A DNA stretch of 64,000 nucleotides from Steromphala cineraria (Eukaryota > Mollusca > Gastropoda > Trochida > Trochidae), in assembly GCA_916613615.1 (NCBI GenBank), contig OU744731.1, positions 12,716,726 to 12,780,725 of the forward strand, read 5' to 3'. Positions within the stretch are counted from its first letter, which is position 1; each line of letters starts with the position of its first letter. The notes under the pieces were generated by a model. The model was not told where the DNA came from, made no database searches, and saw only the letters and a program-made list of their open reading frames with translations. Of this stretch, positions 60,952-64,000 are shown piece by piece. A program made the position numbers and the translations under genes.

Positions 60952-61525
60952 GTTCCTTACACAACGATCTGAGAGCATGCTGTAGTTGGAGGGGAAAGCC
61001 TATTAAATGAGCAGAAGCCGAAATCACTTGTCATTTACATGAATAATAATTATTTTACCAAAAAAACACTAATTATCGTTTTGACTGCTTTAGAGTTTTC
61101 AAAACTACGAATTTACTCGTTCATTTGTCCGGTTTTCTATAAAAATCGTGACTTTCTTTCATCGAAATATCCTCTTTAAGTTTCTAATTAGCGTCTATAA
61201 TGATGCTTTTCAGCAGCAGTAAGCTTTGTCCGATAACGTAAAACCATCATTTCCACATAGGGTCAGATACCTCGTATTCGATAGACGAAAATATCAAGTA
61301 TCGTGCAAAAACCTTTCGCCGCCATGTTTATGTGAAAACTCTCTATGTTCCTTTGAAGTTGGGAAATGATTTCATGTAGCTTAACTTTATATATTATATT
61401 CTTTTTCGAACGACCTTCTTTGTTTTAAAAAATTGTCTTGCAATGGGTTCATATAATCACATTGTGAAATTGTGCATGACATCATTATTTACCTAACAAA
61501 CTATGCTGTTGATCCTTTATTCCAT

Positions 61526-61691
61526 TCTGATTAAAATCGGCCTAGTTCCGAGGAAGAAAATATTCAAAATTAACTGGACGGAGATATTGAATCCTCAGTG
61601 GAGAGGATCCCTATCGAAATAACATGTTCGATTCCCATATAGTTAATATTAAAAAAAATTTATCCTCGGAACTAGGCAGATTTTAATCAGA
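61526..61691. mobile_element. Small MITE-like element, 166 bp
   Basis: TCTGATTAAAATC(G/T)GCCTAGTTCCGAGGA at the left is repeated inverted at the right with one mismatch. The centre contains no ORF. No target duplication is obvious. Confidence 0.65.
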
Positions 61692-64000
61692 CTGCCTTTT
61701 ATTCACTTCGATAGCAATAGCACAAGGCTAAGGGAGACACTAAGATAAAACTTAGTGTTAAAGTTGTTTTGTGTAATGACAGCCTGGGCCATCTTTGTAA
61801 ATTACCCTTACAACGGAAGTTGACATTCCGATTAATCCGAGATTCGCTTAACGGCAATCGTTATCCGATTGTACAGATGAATTGGCGATTTATGCCATCA
61901 GGCAGGCTTCGATTCTCGATTCTCCATTATCCAATGTGCCTAACCAGAACGTGAACTACATGTACTTTATTTACACGTGACTTACTTTCAAGATTACGTC
62001 ATCTCTTCCTGGACTTTTTTAACTTAAACTTAAGTCAATAATTAATTTTTAAAGCTGAATGGCTCTCTTCGTGTCATCATTCTAGACTTGCGTTATTTGA
62101 ATTGGAAGACTACACAATATTTGTTTGGAAAAAACTGGTTGAACCCAAAACCCAAAAACATATCCATGGAATATATTGACTATTTGTTTATTAGATGTTC
62201 GAAATTGTCCGACACAGACGCACGTTAATATTTTTTGTTCACATTGGATTGATTTGCAGCTCCTGTTATCTTGTATTTTCAACGTAATCATAACTTCAGT
62301 AGTTCGTTCACTTGATAACCAAAAAGTGCCATCTTATCGATAGGTATCGACTGTTGTAGGAAAGGATCATTTTTAAACTAGTCAACGTTGTATAGTGACA
62401 GTAGGAAGGTTTTAAATCGCGAGTTTGGTCAATGACGCGTGTCTTTCAGGAAGTCAGAACGACAGTCACGATTGTTAGGTTACAAAACTTGAATTCATGT
62501 AAATTGAAAGTGTGATTAGTGTTTTACGATTTTAATTGTTATCAAGTCGTTATGATACGTATAAGTTTTTAATCTGGTTAATGTTAACAATAGGTATAAT
62601 GTTACTGTACTTCACTTTAAAATAACTATAATTTGGAAAAGACCAAACATGAGAAAAGAAATGGTACGACTACCTAAATGAAATGTCTATTTTCAAATTA
62701 CGTTTTATAATGTTAGTTATCAGTTATTTTTTTTATTTCTTGGATTTACAGTGTTATATTTCGAAAGATTAGACTTGCGGATCAAATCTTTCGAACCAGC
62801 ACATCAAGTCATATATCTATTATTGCTTGTGACTCACTATGGCTTCTATCTAATATCTTGGTGATGTAAATATACGTAGGTTAATGTATTGGTTCGATTA
62901 TTAAATTCAAGGACAACATTGCACTTTTACAGAAACATTTATAACAATTTTTAAAAATTGAACATATTGTGATTGTCGATCATCATTATTGAGGATTAAA
63001 GATAAACAAATAACGGGAATGACTCGCCTATAACGATATGGATCTAAAAGTACATTTTTGGTCACGTGATCACACAATTGTGCTAGCAAAGCCGACGAAA
63101 TCACTGCAGTAATGAATTGATGAACTGATTTGAGAATATTCATAATTTTCTCTTGTGGTACAGAATCCCTACCAAGGAAGATCCCTAAGGAGAAAGCTTC
63201 TATGTTGAAATATATTATTATACTGCACATTAAGCACTGACAATATTGGAAGACAGTATCGTCATTCTCATTGAAATAGGCTCAATTTCTGGACAGAATA
63301 TATGCGTAAATTAAACAGCAATGTAAATCTGATTTTATTGGCTTGTATCATATGTGGACAGAGTCAAGAACATTATTTCTAGTATATTTACCACTTTATT
63401 TGTCCCCGCATCCATATCAAACGACGACGTGTTTTTTAACAGAATTGATGACCTAACTAAAAGCTAACAGCTTGGGTCATGATTATATATTTACGTTGTT
63501 TAACAGAAACAAATAGTATTGTTTATTATTTCAAGCAGGCAAAATAAAGTGTTACTCAGTCTTTCCAATAAATTACTTCGATATTTTTGGTCATCATGCC
63601 AAAGTTTCAGTAATGCAAATCACGTTTATCAAATCAAGTGATAAAAACGTTACCTGATATGATAATAAGGCATCTTCATATTACAGTCGACGATTGATCC
63701 CTGAAGCCAACAGAACAGAGTATTGCTTTATAGTTAGGCGGGGGTGGACAGCATTGCAATTGAAGCGAGAGATAATATTTAAATAAAAAGGCGATATAAA
63801 ATGTATCTATGTATTTTATTCCCAGATGTGGTCCAACGTTTACGATGCCAATTACAGAAAATTCATCAGATCAGATAAAAACCCGAATAGTCTATGTGTA
63901 CTAGAAAGAGGGGGAGGTAACTGCTAAGGCATGAATTCGAAACAATGGCGATATCAACGTGTGCATGTTTAGTTTCATTGACAGGTGCATATTATTTGCA
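61692..64000. other. AT-rich stretch without recognised gene
   Basis: No supported exon or repeat. ORFs of up to 107 codons are AT-biased and show no domain. Confidence 0.45.

Noticed and set aside
62907..63230. 107-codon minus ORF
   Set aside because: AT-biased composition, no gene signals and no recognisable motif.

Overview
This is eukaryotic DNA of an animal type. It is AT-rich, has no dense open reading frames, no operons, few or no long exons, and many small transposon-derived repeats. Several repeats look familiar from marine molluscs: a short dispersed element around 15.27-15.53 kb, the GGGAGATAACTC motif, and a tripartite element at 49.1-49.7 kb. My best guess is a mollusc or another lophotrochozoan. 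That is inference from memory, not a database result.

Coding content is sparse. The clearest gene is an intronless one at 13.10-13.55 kb (148 aa, TATA and CCAAT boxes, strong start context, AATAAA). It encodes a basic protein with seven Ser/Thr-Pro sites and a perfect five-heptad zipper. A 38-codon ORF with good start context lies just upstream. Elsewhere I see only candidate internal exons, from splice signals plus an open frame. They are a plus-strand set at 16.60, 18.55 and 24.53 kb with matching phases; a minus-strand set at 6.2-5.6 kb, one exon recalling dynein heavy chain; a phase-compatible pair at 33.1 and 35.8 kb; a WD40-like last exon at 45.6 kb; and weaker ones. None is proven without transcripts.

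Decayed genes: a THAP-domain relic at 3.44-3.69 kb, with two in-frame stops, behind an ETS/CRE promoter motif; and a pogo/Tigger transposase relic with its terminal repeat at 34.29-34.71 kb (minus strand).

Repeats dominate. By region: microsatellites (0-0.5 kb); a 47-bp minisatellite with 24-unit higher-order duplication (19.2-22.3 kb); a 1,360-bp foldback element with a 6-bp target duplication (27.8-29.1 kb); a MITE with a 9-bp target duplication next to a 34-bp minisatellite open in all three plus frames (37.9-39.5 kb); a MITE with 66-bp terminal repeats starting CACTGTG and a 5-bp target duplication, Transib/RAG-like (46.9-47.3 kb); a GGCTTTTGTCC foldback (51.8-52.5 kb); and at least seven copies, plus fragments, of one TTAA-flanked MITE family across the whole window. 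The rest is AT-rich intergenic or intronic sequence with scattered regulatory-looking motifs.
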